Source: Verrucomicrobiia bacterium (lineage in GTDB: Bacteria > Verrucomicrobiota > Verrucomicrobiia > Limisphaerales > DASXHY01). Taken from it: a stretch of DNA of 64,000 bases. This document shows, one piece after another, positions 7,729-17,283 of the stretch. The translations under genes were made by a program, and so were the position numbers. Positions within the stretch are counted from its first letter, which is position 1. Each line of letters begins with the position of its first letter. Below the pieces are notes generated by a model. It was not told where the DNA came from and did not search any database. It saw nothing but the letters and a program-made list of their open reading frames with translations. The stretch covers positions 48,338 to 112,337 of the forward strand of contig DASPIL010000066.1 in assembly GCA_035629175.1 (NCBI GenBank). Reading direction: 5' to 3'.

Positions 7729-10700
7729 ATGTATCTCAAAAACTTAACCGTTTTAGGATTCAAGTCCTTCGCGGACAAGACTTCCCTCAATTTCGAACCG
7801 GGAGTGACAGGAATAGTAGGCCCCAATGGGTGTGGTAAGTCCAATGTGTCAGACGCTATACGTTGGGTACTGGGAGAACAGTCGGCCAAGGCGTTGCGTG
7901 GTGGCGAGATGGCGGACGTTATCTTTAACGGAACCGACGGCCGAAAACCGCTCAGCATGGCTGAGGTGTCGATCACCCTGGGGGATGTCGACGAGGAACA
8001 TCTCCGCGCGGCCGGGGTGGAGGTGTCCTATAGCGAGGTGACCGTCACCCGCCGGATTTTTCGCGATGGCGGAAGCGAGTATTTCATCAACAAAATCCCC
8101 TGCAGGCTTAAGGACATCCAGCAGCTTTTCATGGGCACGGGCATGGGCAAGACCAGCTACAGCATTCTGGCGCAGGGGCACATCACGCAGATTCTTTCCA
8201 GCAAGCCGGAAGACCGCCGTTTAATTTTCGAGGAAGCCGCGGGCATCACGAAGTTCAAGGCGCAAAAGAAGGAATCGCTGCGGAAGCTCGAATACACCGA
8301 ACAGAACCTGTTGCGTGTCGCCGACCTGATCAAGGAAGTGAAGCGCCAGATCGGATCGCTCCAGCGCCAGGCGGGCAAGGCACGCCGATACAAGGAACTG
8401 GCGCAGAAGCTCCAGCATCTCGATACCCAGCTCGCGCGGCATCAGTTTGACCAACTGCAAACTGAGATTTCGGAGCGCCAGGACGCGGCCGAGCGGCTGC
8501 GCGGGGAAATCGAGGAAGGCTCCGCGAATGTGCTGCGTTGCGAGGACGAGATTCTTCAGTTGCGCGCGCGCCTCTCCGAATTGGAGCACGAGATCGCGGC
8601 GATGCAACAGCGCGGTTTGGAGCTGAAAGGCGAAGCCGATCGTCATGAGAGCCGGATTCATTTTAACGAGGAACGCTTGCGCGAGTTGGAGTCGCAAAAC
8701 TCCCGCGCGCTGGCTGAAATTGCGCAGGCTGAAGAGCGGCGCCAGGGAGCTGCGGATGAGCTGACCTCGATCACCGAACGGCTAGCAGTGAGTGAAGCGG
8801 CCATGGCGCAGCATCGCGAAGCGCTGGAGACGCGGCAGGAAACATTGCGGCAGGTGGAAAACGAACTGCGGGAGCGGCAGGAGGAATTGCGGCGCGCGCA
8901 GTCGGCTGCATTCAGCGCAGCGCAGGATTTGACCCGCGTTCGCAACGAAATCACCGCGCTGGACCTGCAGAAGCAGGGTAATACGGTGCGGCTCGAAAAA
9001 CTTTCCGCGGAAAAGATCCAGCTCGAAGAAGAGCGGAATCGGCTGGAGGTGAGGCTCGAGGAGTTCGCGCTGAACGTCGAAGCCGAGAAGTTAAACGTGC
9101 AGACGACCCGCGGCACCGTCGAGGAACGCCAGCAGCGCTTGCGGGAAATCCAGGAGGAACTGAATCGCGCCGCGCAGGAACAGGAGAAACTGCTGCACGC
9201 GCAGGCCGACAAACGTTCGCGCCTCAATGTTCTCGAACAACTTGAAGGATCGCACGAGGGATTCAGCGCGGGTGCGTTGGCGGCTTTGCGACGCTCGCAA
9301 TCCGTCATTGGATCGCTGGCGGAACGCATTCGGGTTCCCGACCAGTTTGTTACCGCCATTGAAAATGCGTTGGGACACCACCTTCAGATCGTGCTGACCG
9401 AGCAGCCGGAATCCGCCCAGCAGATTCTGGCGGATCTCACGACCAGCAAAGCAGGACGCGCGAGCGTGGCTGCCCTTTCGGTGCAGGTGCCCGAAGCGCA
9501 ACTTGCGTTTGCAGGGGACATGGCGCCGGGGAGCGACGCGGATGCGCTCGAAACCCGGCTGACCAAGGGCGAAGTCGTGCACGCGTTGCAGGTCGTGAAG
9601 GCGGAGCCTCAGGTGGAAAAGCTGATCAACAGCCTGCTTGAGCGCACGTTTATCGCGCCCGACCTTTCGTCCGCGACGAAGCAGTTGCAGAACGGGCACG
9701 CGGGCTGCGATTTCGTCACGCTTTCGGGCGATCTATTGAACCGCCACGGCATCTACACGGGCGGCTACCTGAACGGCGCGGGCAACGGCAAGGCGCCTTC
9801 GAGCATCCTTGGACGCAAAAACCAGATCGCAGAACTGCAGATTGCCCTCGCGGAATTGCAGGAGCAGGTTGCAGACGTGAGCCGCAGGAAGGGCGCGCTG
9901 CAAGGGGAGCAAACTGAACTGCAGGCGAGCCTTCAACAGGCGCAAACGGAATTGCGCCAGCAGGAGGTCGCCATAGCGACAAGGCAGGGGGAATTCACGG
10001 CGCTTGAAAATTCCCGCCGGCTGCTGCACCAGAAAATTGATACGGTTGTTTATGAAGTGCAAAGCCTGGCGGACGGTGAACGCGAGGGCATGGAGAAGCG
10101 TTCAGCACTCGCGACGCGGGCCGGCGAGTGTGAAGCGCGCGAGCGTTCCAGCCAGGAACAAGTAAGTTCACTGACAACCCTGCTCGAGGAGTTGCGCCAG
10201 GGACGCGATTCCGCCACGGCGGAGTTGAACGAAAGCAAAGTGGGCCTGGCAGGCGAGGAGCAGTTGTTCGCGTCGTTTCGCCAGCAGAAGAACACGCTCG
10301 AGAACCGCATTCGCGAACTCGGCCAGATTGTTGAATTGCGGCGCTCCGAATGCGCATCGTTCCTCGGCCGCCGCGAACAGGCGGAACAGGAAATCGAGAC
10401 TTCGCGCTCGCATATCAACCGCCTTCAGCACGACCGCGAGCAGGTCAACGCGCAGGTTGCGGAATTGCTGACGCAGAAACAGGCGCAGGATGCTGATGTC
10501 TCAACCCGTGAGGAGGACCTCCGCGACCAGCGGCGAAGGCTCAGCGACATTCAGCAGCAGCGCGGCACGATCGAAGTCGAGCTTGCGCAGAAAAACATGG
10601 GTGTGCAGAACCTGCGGGAACGGATTCAGCAGAAGTATCACGTCAACCTGGACAACGTCCGCAGCGAATGCATCACCATCACCATTGCCGATGAAGGCCA

Positions 10701-11514
10701 GCCGCGCGTCGAGACGCTATCGCCCGAGGAGATGGCCGCCGCCGGTGCAGCGACAGATTGGACTGCGGTTGCGCAGGAAGTGGAAGGGCTGCAGAAGCGG
10801 CTCGACGAGATGGGGCCTGTCAACCTTGTGGCCATTGAGGAATACGAGGAAACAGAGCAGCGTTATGAGTTCCTGACGAAGCAGCATGAAGACCTGGTCC
10901 AAGCCAAGGCGCAGTTGCTTGAAGTCATCAACCGCATCAACACCCAGACGCGTGAGATGTTCAAGCAGACGTTCGAACAGATTCGCGACAACTTCCGCGC
11001 CATGTTCACGGAGGTCTTTGGCGGCGGCAAAGCTGATTTGATCCTGGTCGATGAGAACGACGTGCTGGAAAGCGGCATTGATATTGTGGCGAAGCCGCCG
11101 GGCAAACAGCTGCAAACGATCTCGCTGCTTTCCGGCGGCGAGCAGACGATGACAGCAGTGTCGCTGCTGTTCTCAATCTACCAGGTCAAGCCAAGTCCAT
11201 TCTGTGTGCTGGATGAGTTGGACGCACCGCTCGACGAGTCCAACATCAACCGCTTCATCCGCGTGTTGCAGCGCTTCATCACGGAGTCGCAGTTCATCAT
11301 CATCACGCATAACAAGCGGACGATCGGCATGTGCGATGTGTTGTACGGGGTGACGATGGAGGAACATGGCGTGAGCAAGATCGTGAGCGTGAAGTTTCAC
11401 AAATCGCAGGTGAAGGATCTGACCCCGGAACCCGCAGGCGAAGGAAAGCCGCTGGTGCCTCCGCCGGCGTCCGCGCCCATGGCGCCGCCAGTTGAGCAAA
11501 CAGTGCCCGCCTGA
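7729..11514 (+). CDS. smc: Chromosome segregation ATPase SMC
   Basis: The 1261-residue protein has the full SMC architecture. The Walker A motif GPNGCGKS is at residues 31-38, followed by a long coiled coil (about 165-500) rich in Glu/Arg/Gln. A globular hinge lies at about 510-690, then a second coiled coil to about 1030. The C-terminal head carries the signature LLSGGEQ (near residue 1135) and the Walker B region FCVLDELDAPLDESN. The tail of about 30 residues is Pro/Ala-rich. SMC dimers with ScpA/ScpB condense and segregate the chromosome; neither scp gene is in this window. The first ~45 codons use AT-rich codons (tta, ata, gta) unlike the rest of the gene. Confidence 0.97.
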   Translation: MYLKNLTVLGFKSFADKTSLNFEPGVTGIVGPNGCGKSNVSDAIRWVLGEQSAKALRGGEMADVIFNGTDGRKPLSMAEVSITLGDVDEEHLRAAGVEVSYSEVTVTRRIFRDGGSEYFINKIPCRLKDIQQLFMGTGMGKTSYSILAQGHITQILSSKPEDRRLIFEEAAGITKFKAQKKESLRKLEYTEQNLLRVADLIKEVKRQIGSLQRQAGKARRYKELAQKLQHLDTQLARHQFDQLQTEISERQDAAERLRGEIEEGSANVLRCEDEILQLRARLSELEHEIAAMQQRGLELKGEADRHESRIHFNEERLRELESQNSRALAEIAQAEERRQGAADELTSITERLAVSEAAMAQHREALETRQETLRQVENELRERQEELRRAQSAAFSAAQDLTRVRNEITALDLQKQGNTVRLEKLSAEKIQLEEERNRLEVRLEEFALNVEAEKLNVQTTRGTVEERQQRLREIQEELNRAAQEQEKLLHAQADKRSRLNVLEQLEGSHEGFSAGALAALRRSQSVIGSLAERIRVPDQFVTAIENALGHHLQIVLTEQPESAQQILADLTTSKAGRASVAALSVQVPEAQLAFAGDMAPGSDADALETRLTKGEVVHALQVVKAEPQVEKLINSLLERTFIAPDLSSATKQLQNGHAGCDFVTLSGDLLNRHGIYTGGYLNGAGNGKAPSSILGRKNQIAELQIALAELQEQVADVSRRKGALQGEQTELQASLQQAQTELRQQEVAIATRQGEFTALENSRRLLHQKIDTVVYEVQSLADGEREGMEKRSALATRAGECEARERSSQEQVSSLTTLLEELRQGRDSATAELNESKVGLAGEEQLFASFRQQKNTLENRIRELGQIVELRRSECASFLGRREQAEQEIETSRSHINRLQHDREQVNAQVAELLTQKQAQDADVSTREEDLRDQRRRLSDIQQQRGTIEVELAQKNMGVQNLRERIQQKYHVNLDNVRSECITITIADEGQPRVETLSPEEMAAAGAATDWTAVAQEVEGLQKRLDEMGPVNLVAIEEYEETEQRYEFLTKQHEDLVQAKAQLLEVINRINTQTREMFKQTFEQIRDNFRAMFTEVFGGGKADLILVDENDVLESGIDIVAKPPGKQLQTISLLSGGEQTMTAVSLLFSIYQVKPSPFCVLDELDAPLDESNINRFIRVLQRFITESQFIIITHNKRTIGMCDVLYGVTMEEHGVSKIVSVKFHKSQVKDLTPEPAGEGKPLVPPPASAPMAPPVEQTVPA

Positions 11515-11540
11515 GCAACCGCCTGCGCAAACGGCCTGCT

Positions 11541-12131
11541 CTATTCGCGTCGATCCGGCCCATCAGCCAAACGTTTCGCCGTCGCGCGCAGGTGGCGCGT
11601 GACATCGCGATGAAGGTCCAGCAAGTCTGTCCGCATCCGAAGCAATTGCGCGGCGCGCTCCGGATTCGGTGCATGATTGGAAGCCACCAACGCGAGGTGT
11701 GTTCCGTAGTTCAGGGCTTCAACCTGCGTCAACAGGACTTCAAATTCGAACTCGACTCCGGATGCAGCCAGCAGCGCGTCCTGCTTGGTTTTTGCAATCG
11801 CCTTCCGCGTCGCGGTTTCCCCGGGCGGCAGCACCAGCGCGCCGGATTGTTTTCCCATTTGTACCACCATGTTTTCCAGCGTCGGAACGTGCTCTGCCGC
11901 TGTTTTCGAAATGCTTTTTACAAGCTCCTCCAAGGCGTCCGATTCTTTCTTGATCAGCAGCAGTTTGCTCAAATGCTGTTCCTCGCTGAGCAATTGGTGG
12001 AGCAGGAGAATGCAATCGAGATGCGAGGACTCTCCCCCCGCGCGAATGGATGTTTCATCCGGGGACCGCGTGCAGCCGGCGATCAGGAACAGTGCAGCAA
12101 GAAGGCAGAACAGCGAGAGTCGAAGGGTCAT
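11541..12131 (-). CDS. Putative lipoprotein of unknown function
   Basis: The 196-residue protein starts with a type II signal peptide ending in the lipobox LIAGC, with the lipidated Cys at residue 20. The mature part is predicted to be mainly helical, with heptad-like leucines (LLLHQLLSEEQHLSKLLLIKK). No named domain is recognised. It is probably anchored in the outer or inner membrane facing the periplasm. It converges on smc with only 26 bases between stop codons, and no T-rich terminator is visible in that gap. Confidence 0.75.
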   Translation of the reverse strand: MTLRLSLFCLLAALFLIAGCTRSPDETSIRAGGESSHLDCILLLHQLLSEEQHLSKLLLIKKESDALEELVKSISKTAAEHVPTLENMVVQMGKQSGALVLPPGETATRKAIAKTKQDALLAASGVEFEFEVLLTQVEALNYGTHLALVASNHAPNPERAAQLLRMRTDLLDLHRDVTRHLRATAKRLADGPDRRE

Positions 12132-12345
12132 GCAGGATGTTCGGTCGCCGGTGCCAGGGGCTCAATGGGCTGTTTAGCGGACCGGGAAAAAGAAATGTTC
12201 GATGCACGAACAGCGAGGCCGCGTCGCTTTATCGAGGGAAGCACCGGTTTTTACAGTCCACCCTCAGAAATTTTTGAGTGCCACACCAGATTTCTCCTAG
12301 CATTTCAGCTATGGGGTCTTATCCTACGCTACCGTGACTGTAGAC

Positions 12346-12672
12346 ATGTTTAAGGAAGAGATGGCGCAAGCCATGAAGGCGTATGAGATGTATGTCATTT
12401 GCATCGAGAAGACGCCGGAAGAGTTCCAGGCCTCTTTGGTTTCTCTGCTTGTAAAAGCACTGAAGGCTTTTGAAACCCGGGGACCGCAATTGCGCCACGG
12501 GATTGCCTTGGACAAACACATGACGGTCATCCTCAGCCAGAGCGACGGCCCCCGGCCGTTGTGCGGCATTTATTTCAACCTGCATTCACCCTACCAGAAG
12601 CCGGCACCGGCTCGCCCGGGCAAGCCTGTCGTGCAGGCGATTGGCGACGGCCGTCAGAGCGCGGAAAGCTGA
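12346..12672 (+). CDS. Hypothetical protein (108 aa)
   Basis: A small soluble protein beginning MFKEEMAQAMKAYEMYVICI, with an amphipathic N-terminal half and a C-terminal half that is Pro/Arg-rich and likely disordered (PYQKPAPARPGKP). I recognise no domain. A GTG four codons upstream (12334) is also possible; the ATG is chosen because the conserved-looking helix begins there. The gene ends just before a hairpin shared with the convergent aroC. Confidence 0.6.
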   Translation: MFKEEMAQAMKAYEMYVICIEKTPEEFQASLVSLLVKALKAFETRGPQLRHGIALDKHMTVILSQSDGPRPLCGIYFNLHSPYQKPAPARPGKPVVQAIGDGRQSAES

Positions 12673-12677
12673 TTTAG

Positions 12678-12699
12678 CCTGGGATTTGAAAGTCCCAGG
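12678..12699. terminator. Hairpin between convergent genes
   Basis: A 7-bp perfect stem (CCTGGGA / TCCCAGG) with an 8-base loop lies between the stop codons of the 108-aa gene and aroC. It lacks a T tract on either strand, so it is at best a weak or factor-assisted bidirectional terminator. Confidence 0.4.
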
Positions 12700-12709
12700 A
12701 CTCCCGTGG

Positions 12710-13801
12710 TCAGTGGCAGGGCGCGCCGCATTGCGCCACATGACGCAATGCGTGGTCCACGAGCACCAGGGCAGCCATGGCTTCGACCATCGGCACAGCG
12801 CGTGGCAGAACGCAGGGATCGTGGCGCCCGCGGCCCTTCAAGGTCGTATTCTGCAGATCGGTATTCACAGTATCCTGCTCGGTCATGACGGTCGCCACGG
12901 GCTTGAACGGCACTCGAAGATAAATCACTTCGCCGTTCGAGATTCCACCCTGGATCCCGCCCGAACGATTCGAAGTCGTGAAGACCCTGCCGCCTTCCGC
13001 GCGGATCGGATCGTTGTGCTGCGTGCCTGTTAGCAGGATGCTGTCAAAGCCCGACCCGAACTCAAAGCCACGCGACGCAGGAAGGCTCAACATGGCTTTT
13101 GCCAGATCAGCTTCCAGACGATCAAAGACGGGTTCGCCCCAGCCAGCCGGAACACCCCGCGCGATGCACTCGACAATGCCCCCCACGGTGTCCCCGGCCG
13201 AACGCATCGCTTCAATCAGTGTGATCATGTGATCCGCTGCGGTGGCGTCGGGACAGCGAACGATGTTTGATTCCACCGCGGCAAACGTGACCGTTTCGGG
13301 ATCGATCTTCGCCTTGATGTGCTGCACCTGCGTGACATAGGCGAGCACCTCGACATTGAAACGCTCGCGCAGAATCTTCTTTGCGACTGCGCCTGCAGCC
13401 ACGCGTCCAATCGTTTCACGCGCGCTCGTGCGGCCGCCGCCCTGCCAGTTTCGGATTCCGTATTTCGCGGTATAGGTGTAGTCCGCGTGTGAAGGCCGAA
13501 ACTTTGTTGCCATTTCAGAGTAAGCTTCCGGCCGCGCGTCCTCGTTCTTAACCCACATGGAAATCGGGGTTCCCAAAGTCTTTCCCTCAAAGGTGCCTGA
13601 CAGGATTTGAACGGTATCCGACTCCTTCCGCGGCGTGACGATCCTAGATTGCCCGGGACGGCGGCGGTCAAGATCGGGCTGAATGTCCGATTCGGTCAAC
13701 AGGAGCCGCGGGGGACAGCCATCCACCACGACGCCAACACCGCCGCCGTGCGATTCGCCCCAGGTGGTGATGCGGAACAGTTGACCGAAAGAATTAGCCA
13801 T
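12710..13801 (-). CDS. aroC: Chorismate synthase
   Basis: This 363-residue enzyme converts 5-enolpyruvylshikimate-3-phosphate to chorismate, the last step of the shikimate pathway, using reduced FMN. The family signatures are clear: [17 protein letters not shown] at the N-terminus, RRRPGQSR, the central [25 protein letters not shown] block and the C-terminal [18 protein letters not shown] block. The open frame extends 42 codons further upstream, but the family always starts M-x-N-S/T-F-G. The ATG at 13799-13801 (MANSFGQLF) is therefore the start. It is divergent from serA across 128 bases. Confidence 0.96.
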   Translation of the reverse strand: MANSFGQLFRITTWGESHGGGVGVVVDGCPPRLLLTESDIQPDLDRRRPGQSRIVTPRKESDTVQILSGTFEGKTLGTPISMWVKNEDARPEAYSEMATKFRPSHADYTYTAKYGIRNWQGGGRTSARETIGRVAAGAVAKKILRERFNVEVLAYVTQVQHIKAKIDPETVTFAAVESNIVRCPDATAADHMITLIEAMRSAGDTVGGIVECIARGVPAGWGEPVFDRLEADLAKAMLSLPASRGFEFGSGFDSILLTGTQHNDPIRAEGGRVFTTSNRSGGIQGGISNGEVIYLRVPFKPVATVMTEQDTVNTDLQNTTLKGRGRHDPCVLPRAVPMVEAMAALVLVDHALRHVAQCGAPCH

Positions 13802-13929
13802 GGCCGGGAGTATGAGAAAAACCGCGATGAGGTCAAACTTCCGTATGTGGCTTCGACGTCTGCGCCCCGCCCCAGTGGCAGGAAGGCTTTGACCTGTTCT
13901 GGACCAATCCCTATGCTCCCGCCTCATTT

Positions 13930-15528
13930 ATGAAAGTTCTCGTCTGTGACCCGATCTCGCCAAGGGGAATCGCTCTTCTGCAACAACGTCCCGAATTCCA
14001 GGTAACGGTTCTTCCCAAGCGCCTGTCCGAAGCCGAACTGCTTCCGCTGCTTTCCGATGTCTCTGCAATGCTCGTGCGGTCCGAGACGAAGGTGACGCGC
14101 AAAATCATGGAGGCCGCGCCGCAGTTGCGTGTGGTCGGCCGTGCCGGTGTTGGCGTCGACAACATTGACGTCGAAGCCGCGACGCAACGAGGCGTCGTGG
14201 TCATGAACACGCCCGGCGGAAATACCATCACGACGGCGGAACTCACGTTCACGATGATTCTGAGCCTCGCCCGCAAGGTGCCGCAGGCGCATGGATCGAT
14301 GGTGGCGGGCAAGTGGGATCGGAAACTCTTTCAGGGCGTTGAACTGCATGGGAAGACGCTGGGTGTTTTGGGAATGGGGCGCATTGGCGGCGAGACCGCA
14401 AAACGGGCTCTCGCATTCGGCATGCGGGTTCTTGCCTACGATCCTTTCCTGACCGAGGCGCGTGCGAAGTCCATCGGCGTCGAATTGGTTGCTGAACTCG
14501 ATGCTGTTTATCGCGACGCGGATTTCATCACGGTGCACATGCCTGTCACCGAGCAGACGCGCGGCATGTTGAACGCCGCTGCGTTTGCCAAGATGAAACC
14601 CAAGGTGAACATCGTGAATTGCGCGCGCGGCGAAATCATCGTCGATGAAGACCTGATCGCCGCGCTCGATTCAGGCAAGGTCGCCGGCGCTGCTCTCGAT
14701 GTGTTTCATGCCGAGCCGCTTCCTGCGGATCATCCGTTTCGCAAGCACCCCGGCTTGATACTCACGCCGCACCTTGGCGCCAGCACGAACGAGGCGCAGG
14801 AGAAATGCGGTATTGAGGTGGCGGAGGTTGTTGCGGGATACCTGCTGACAGGGGAAGTCCGCAACTCGATCAACCTGCCCTATCTCGACGCCAAGACTTA
14901 CGAGGAGGTGAAGCCTTACCTCACGCTGGGTGAAAAGCTCGGGAAACTGCTGGCGCAACTGGCCCCGCCGCAGGTGGACACGCTGCACATCACGTATGGC
15001 GGCAAGGCGCGGGAACTGCCGAACATCGATCCCATCACGCGCTCGATTTTGCAGGGATTTCTTTCTAGGGCGGCAGTGAAGGATTTGAACAACATCAACG
15101 TGCGGAGTGTGGCATCTACGCTGGGTGTCTCGGTTGAAGAGAAACGTTCCAGCGAGCCCGTGACGTTCAATGAATGGCTGCATGTGCAGGCGTTCAGCGC
15201 CGGAAAGAAAGTGATCTCCGCGGGCGGCACGTTCTTTGGTTCGCCCGAAAACCCGCGCATTGTCCGCGTGTTCAGCCAGCCGACTGAAATTGTGCCTTCG
15301 GGCGTCGTGCTGTTATTGAATAACAAGGACCGGCCTGGGATCGTGGGTTACCTGGGATCCCTGCTGGCAAAGTACAACGTAAACATTGCCAGCATGAGCC
15401 TCACCCGGGATACTGCGGGCGGATTTGCCCTGACCGCTTTAAATTTGGATAGCGTCCCGCCGAATGACTTCATGGACGAGATTCGAAAAGATCCGGACAT
15501 CAGCAACGTGATGGTGGTTAAACTGTAG
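13930..15528 (+). CDS. serA: D-3-phosphoglycerate dehydrogenase
   Basis: The 532-residue protein is a long-form PGDH that oxidises 3-phosphoglycerate in the first committed step of serine synthesis. It contains the split substrate-binding domain, the NAD-binding Rossmann fold with GMGRIGG near residue 150, the NCARGEII motif, and the catalytic His in LTPHLGAST. The C-terminal half has the intervening ASB domain (TLHITYGGKARELPN) and a final ACT domain (LLLNNKDRPGIVGYLGSLLA). The ACT domain is expected to mediate serine feedback inhibition. The parvulin gene follows after 25 bases and may be co-transcribed. Confidence 0.96.
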   Translation: MKVLVCDPISPRGIALLQQRPEFQVTVLPKRLSEAELLPLLSDVSAMLVRSETKVTRKIMEAAPQLRVVGRAGVGVDNIDVEAATQRGVVVMNTPGGNTITTAELTFTMILSLARKVPQAHGSMVAGKWDRKLFQGVELHGKTLGVLGMGRIGGETAKRALAFGMRVLAYDPFLTEARAKSIGVELVAELDAVYRDADFITVHMPVTEQTRGMLNAAAFAKMKPKVNIVNCARGEIIVDEDLIAALDSGKVAGAALDVFHAEPLPADHPFRKHPGLILTPHLGASTNEAQEKCGIEVAEVVAGYLLTGEVRNSINLPYLDAKTYEEVKPYLTLGEKLGKLLAQLAPPQVDTLHITYGGKARELPNIDPITRSILQGFLSRAAVKDLNNINVRSVASTLGVSVEEKRSSEPVTFNEWLHVQAFSAGKKVISAGGTFFGSPENPRIVRVFSQPTEIVPSGVVLLLNNKDRPGIVGYLGSLLAKYNVNIASMSLTRDTAGGFALTALNLDSVPPNDFMDEIRKDPDISNVMVVKL

Positions 15529-15553
15529 AATTGTGGTAGACTGACAAACTTTT

Positions 15554-16645
15554 ATGAAAACATTAGCAGTATCTCTCGCGGTGCTCTGTGCGGCTGCGCC
15601 GTTGGCCTCAGCGGCCCCGGCAGAGGGAACAAACTCCCGTCCCGCATTGCGCGCGAGCGATCTATTCACGAACTCGATCGTCGCGAAGGCTGAGGGCGTG
15701 ACCATTTCCCGCGCGCAGCTCGATGACGCCCTCACAGGCATTCGCACCGCCGCCGCGTCGCGCGGCCAGACGATCCCCGCCGAGCAAATCACCGCGCTGG
15801 AGCGGCAGATCCTGCAGCGCCTCATCCAGGTCCAGCTGCTCAATTCCAAAGCCACGGAAGCGGACAAAACCGCTGGCGCAGAAGCCGCCGAAAAACGCGT
15901 TGCTGACCTGAAGAAGCAGGCGGGTTCCGATGAATTGTTCTCCGCGCGCCTCAAGACCATTGGCCTTACCGAACCTGAATTGAAGGCAAAGATGAGCGAG
16001 GAGCTCACGGCTGAAGCAGTGGTGAAACGGGAGTTGAAGGTCGAGGTTTCCGATGAAGAGGTTAAGAAATATTTCGACGAGAATCCCGGACGCTTCGAAA
16101 AACCCGAGATGGTCCGTGCTGCCCATGTGCTGATCGGCACCACCGATCCCGCGACCCGCGCGCCCCTCTCTGATGAGCAGAAGGCGGCGAAGAAGCGCGT
16201 TGCGGAAGATGTCTTGAAGCGCGCCAGGGCGGGCGAGGACTTCGCGAAGCTGGCAAAGGAGTTTTCGGAAGATCCCGGATCGAAGGAAACGGGCGGTGAA
16301 TACACGTTCCCCAAGGGCCAGATGGTGCCTGAGTTCGAAGGCGCCGCGTTCTCGATGAATACCAACCAAATCAGCGATCTCGTCACGACGCAGTTCGGGT
16401 ATCACATCATCAAGACGCTTGAAAAGATTCCGGCGAAGAAGATCGAACTCGCTGAAGTTTCCACCGAGGTGAAGGAGTTCCTCACTGGACAGGCGATTCA
16501 GAAGCAGCTTCCTGAGTACCTCGAGAAGCTTGAAAAGGCGAGCAAGGTCGAGATCCTCGATGAACGCTTGAAGCCCGTGAGCGAGGGTGCCGCGTCGGCA
16601 ACCGGCGCCCATGACCACACCGATCACACCGGCCACAATCACTGA
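15554..16645 (+). CDS. Periplasmic parvulin-type peptidyl-prolyl isomerase
   Basis: The 363-residue protein has a cleavable signal peptide (MKTLAVSLAVLCAAAPLASAA). A SurA-like N-terminal helical chaperone region follows (about 30-165). A parvulin/PpiC rotamase domain lies at about 170-270, with RAAHVLIGT, DFAKLAKEFSEDPGSKE, GGEYTFPKGQMVPEFEGAAF and TQFGYHIIK. It should assist folding of outer-membrane or periplasmic proteins. The C-terminus ends in a histidine-rich tail (GAHDHTDHTGHNH) that could bind metal. A strong terminator follows 14 bases after the stop. Confidence 0.92.
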   Translation: MKTLAVSLAVLCAAAPLASAAPAEGTNSRPALRASDLFTNSIVAKAEGVTISRAQLDDALTGIRTAAASRGQTIPAEQITALERQILQRLIQVQLLNSKATEADKTAGAEAAEKRVADLKKQAGSDELFSARLKTIGLTEPELKAKMSEELTAEAVVKRELKVEVSDEEVKKYFDENPGRFEKPEMVRAAHVLIGTTDPATRAPLSDEQKAAKKRVAEDVLKRARAGEDFAKLAKEFSEDPGSKETGGEYTFPKGQMVPEFEGAAFSMNTNQISDLVTTQFGYHIIKTLEKIPAKKIELAEVSTEVKEFLTGQAIQKQLPEYLEKLEKASKVEILDERLKPVSEGAASATGAHDHTDHTGHNH

Positions 16646-16659
16646 CCTGCGATTTGAAC

Positions 16660-16687
16660 AAAGGCCCGGCTTGTCCGGGCCTTTTTC
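16660..16687 (+). terminator. Rho-independent terminator
   Basis: A 10-bp perfect stem (AAAGGCCCGG / CCGGGCCTTT) with a 5-base loop runs into TTTTT directly after the parvulin gene. This is a textbook intrinsic terminator for the serA-parvulin unit. Confidence 0.92.
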
Positions 16688-16787
16688 GTGTACGGGCCAG
16701 GCGGGGGGCAACCTTCGCGCGGCATACTCGTTGGCGCTTCGCGGCAATTCGACTTTGCGCGTGAAGCGTTGATCGGTACTTTCAGGC

Positions 16788-17222
16788 GTGAGCAAGAAGA
16801 GCGCAGCCATAGCAGAACTAATTCGGTCGTGTGAGGGAAGAAGCCGCGACGCGCACTATCTTGGCTATTTCGAATGCTTCAATCGACAGCTGTTCTTTGA
16901 GGCTCATGACGTCCTGGAAGAACTTTGGCTGAAGGACCGCACCAGCCCGAATTTTGCGTTTTACAAGGGACTGATCCAGCTGGCGGGAGCATTCGTTCAC
17001 CTGCAGAAGACACGCCTGCGTCCGTCTGCAGCTCTGTTCCGGCTCGCCGAAGCAAACCTTCGCCAATATCCAGCAATGCACGAAGGATTGGATGTGGGCA
17101 CGGTGCTGAAGCTGATTGAGCATTGGCTTGTCCTGCTCGAAGCCGGCAAGTTTGAGGTAAACCCGCTGGATCCGCGCAACCCGCCCCAGCTCGCGCCGCC
17201 TTTTGAAGCGGCTGGGACCTGA
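16788..17222 (+). CDS. DUF309 domain protein
   Basis: The 144-residue protein has the DUF309 core: FNRQLFFEAHDVLEELWL followed by FYKGLIQLAGAFVHLQK and a helical end. The His in EAHDVLE and the surrounding acidic residues are invariant in the family, whose biochemical role is unknown. The start is GTG at 16788. The gene lies between the parvulin terminator and the promoter of the GbsR-type regulator, and it is probably transcribed on its own. Confidence 0.85.
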   Translation: MSKKSAAIAELIRSCEGRSRDAHYLGYFECFNRQLFFEAHDVLEELWLKDRTSPNFAFYKGLIQLAGAFVHLQKTRLRPSAALFRLAEANLRQYPAMHEGLDVGTVLKLIEHWLVLLEAGKFEVNPLDPRNPPQLAPPFEAAGT

Positions 17223-17238
17223 AATTCCATCTTGCGCC

Positions 17239-17268
17239 TTGACAACATTGCCGTTGCGTCTGTATTTT
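17239..17268 (+). promoter_or_regulatory. Sigma-70-like promoter of the GbsR operon
   Basis: A perfect -35 box TTGACA (17239-17244) is followed after 18 bases by TATTTT (17263-17268), a tolerable -10. It lies immediately upstream of, and overlaps, the palindromic operator at 17266-17283. A start site about 7 bases downstream would leave an almost leaderless mRNA for the ATG at 17283. Confidence 0.65.
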
Positions 17269-17283
17269 CTGTCCATACAGAAA
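17266..17283. promoter_or_regulatory. Palindromic operator, copy 1
   Basis: The 18-bp inverted repeat TTTCTGT-CCAT-ACAGAAA spans the end of the -10 region and the first base of the start codon of the GbsR-type regulator. Its core TTCTGT-N4-ACAGAA is repeated exactly at 17831-17846. The position suggests autorepression by the regulator; this is inference. Confidence 0.7.

Noticed and set aside
15439..16386. Minus-strand open frames opposite the parvulin gene
   Set aside because: Ser/Arg-rich low-complexity translations typical of antisense GC-rich DNA; the parvulin reading is unambiguous.
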